A program made the position numbers and the translations under genes. A DNA stretch of 5,787 bases from Candidatus Woesearchaeota archaeon (GTDB lineage: Archaea; Nanobdellota; Nanobdellia; Woesearchaeales; GW2011-AR4). Positions 5,127 through 5,787 of the stretch are shown in pieces. The notes beneath the pieces were generated by a model, which saw only the letters and a program-made list of their open reading frames with translations, was not told the DNA's origin and did not search any database. Positions within the stretch are counted from its first letter, which is position 1. Each line of letters begins with the position of its first letter. The stretch is taken from contig JADHVE010000070.1 of assembly GCA_016784195.1 (NCBI GenBank), positions 1 through 5,787 of the forward strand. Reading direction: 5' to 3'.

Positions 5127-5787
5127 ATGAAACAGGGATTTTGGGTAATTGTCAAACAGATTGTACAAGATTCAGATATTATGCTTGAAGTTCTCGATGC
5201 CAGATTCCCCCATATAACCCGAATTACACGCTTGGAGAAAATGGCTAAGAATAAGCTTATACTAGTCATCAACAAAGTTGATCTTATCTCTAAAAACACC
5301 ATGGATAAGGTAAAGGATGAATTCAAAAACTCCAAATATGTTTTAGTATCTTCAAAAAATTCTGAGAATATTGGAGAACTTATAAGATTGATAAAAAACA
5401 AAGGAAAAGTTGCTGTTATAGGCTATCCAAATACCGGAAAAAGTACATTAATCAATAAATTATCTTCCGGAGGCAGAGCTAAAACCAGCTCTGAATCAGG
5501 ATTTACAAAAGGAAAGCAGCTTATAGCAGGTAAAGGAGGTATAATGCTTATGGACACTCCGGGCATTGTTCCTTTTGAGGATAGAGATAAAGTTCGATTA
5601 GGTTTAGTGTCCGGGATAAGCCCGTCCAAATTAGAAGATCCTGAGTTGGTTGCAACCGCACTAATCGACATATTCAAGAAAAACAATCCTGAGGAATTTG
5701 AGAAATATTATTGTGTGGACATGTCTTTAGACCCTTATGACATAATTGTAGAAATCGGAAAGAAAAGGCATATGCTTCTCAAGAAAG
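5127..5787 (+). CDS. Circularly permuted YlqF/RbgA-type GTPase, C-terminus beyond window
   Basis: A GTPase of the family that helps assemble the large ribosomal subunit (RbgA in bacteria, Nog2/Lsg1-type in eukaryotes); the role here is inferred from the family. The G motifs are in permuted order: DAR signature (24-26), G4 NKVD (49-52), G5 SSK (75-77), then G1 GYPNTGKST (99-107), G2 threonine T127 in GFTKGKQ, and G3 DTPG (143-146). After G3, residues 157-194 (GLVSGISPSKLEDP onward to EEFEKYY) match the helical C-terminal part of RbgA-like proteins. The 220 visible residues include the whole G domain; the short remainder lies past the right edge. ATG 5127 is chosen because it starts the conserved N-terminal helix before DAR and lies 26 bases after a TATA-like box; ATG 5117 is in another frame. 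It is divergent from the zinc-ribbon gene, with a shared 82-base promoter region. Confidence 0.92.
   Translation, partial: MKQGFWVIVKQIVQDSDIMLEVLDARFPHITRITRLEKMAKNKLILVINKVDLISKNTMDKVKDEFKNSKYVLVSSKNSENIGELIRLIKNKGKVAVIGYPNTGKSTLINKLSSGGRAKTSSESGFTKGKQLIAGKGGIMLMDTPGIVPFEDRDKVRLGLVSGISPSKLEDPELVATALIDIFKKNNPEEFEKYYCVDMSLDPYDIIVEIGKKRHMLLKK

Overview
The window looks archaeal, most probably from a small-genome DPANN-type lineage (Woesearchaeota, Pacearchaeota or similar). Three things point there. First, four of the five genes have a TATA-like box centred about 25-27 bases before the ATG and no convincing Shine-Dalgarno, the geometry of archaeal leaderless transcripts. Second, the gene set fits: a Ski2/Mtr4-type helicase, a circularly permuted ribosome-assembly GTPase and a small double zinc-ribbon protein. 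Third, the DNA is AT-rich and compact. The lineage is inferred from style and gene content; there is no rRNA or other phylogenetic marker here.

Layout. 1-1568 (minus): a large Ski2/Mtr4-like DEIH helicase, with its C-terminus beyond the left edge. 1569-1984: a 416-base divergent intergenic region, the largest non-coding stretch. It holds the helicase promoter, three copies of a short dyad CTAA-N-TTAG, a decayed-looking frame with inverted and direct repeats, a second dyad and the glgP promoter. 1985-3718 (plus): an intact short-form alpha-glucan phosphorylase. 3703-3810 (plus): a short broken frame just after it that looks like the N-terminal tip of a GH57 glycoside hydrolase, followed by T-rich spacer to 3946. 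3947-4687 (plus): a YycJ/WalJ-type metallo-beta-lactamase-fold hydrolase. 4688-5044 (minus): a small double zinc-ribbon protein whose stop codon directly abuts that of the hydrolase. 5045-5126: an 82-base divergent promoter with an imperfect inverted repeat. 5127-5787 (plus): the first 220 residues of a circularly permuted YlqF/RbgA-like GTPase, running off the right edge.

Working together. Most genes appear to be single transcription units with their own promoters, not one operon. The phosphorylase implies use of glycogen or maltodextrin, and the GH57 remnant suggests this was once a two-gene alpha-glucan locus. The helicase (RNA handling) and GTPase (large-subunit assembly) are housekeeping functions. 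I see no defence system, mobile element with a transposase, CRISPR array or tRNA. The most interesting signals are in the 1569-1984 intergenic region: the repeated CTAANTTAG dyads and a 20-base exact repeat shared with the hydrolase gene. No clearly novel multi-gene system is visible.
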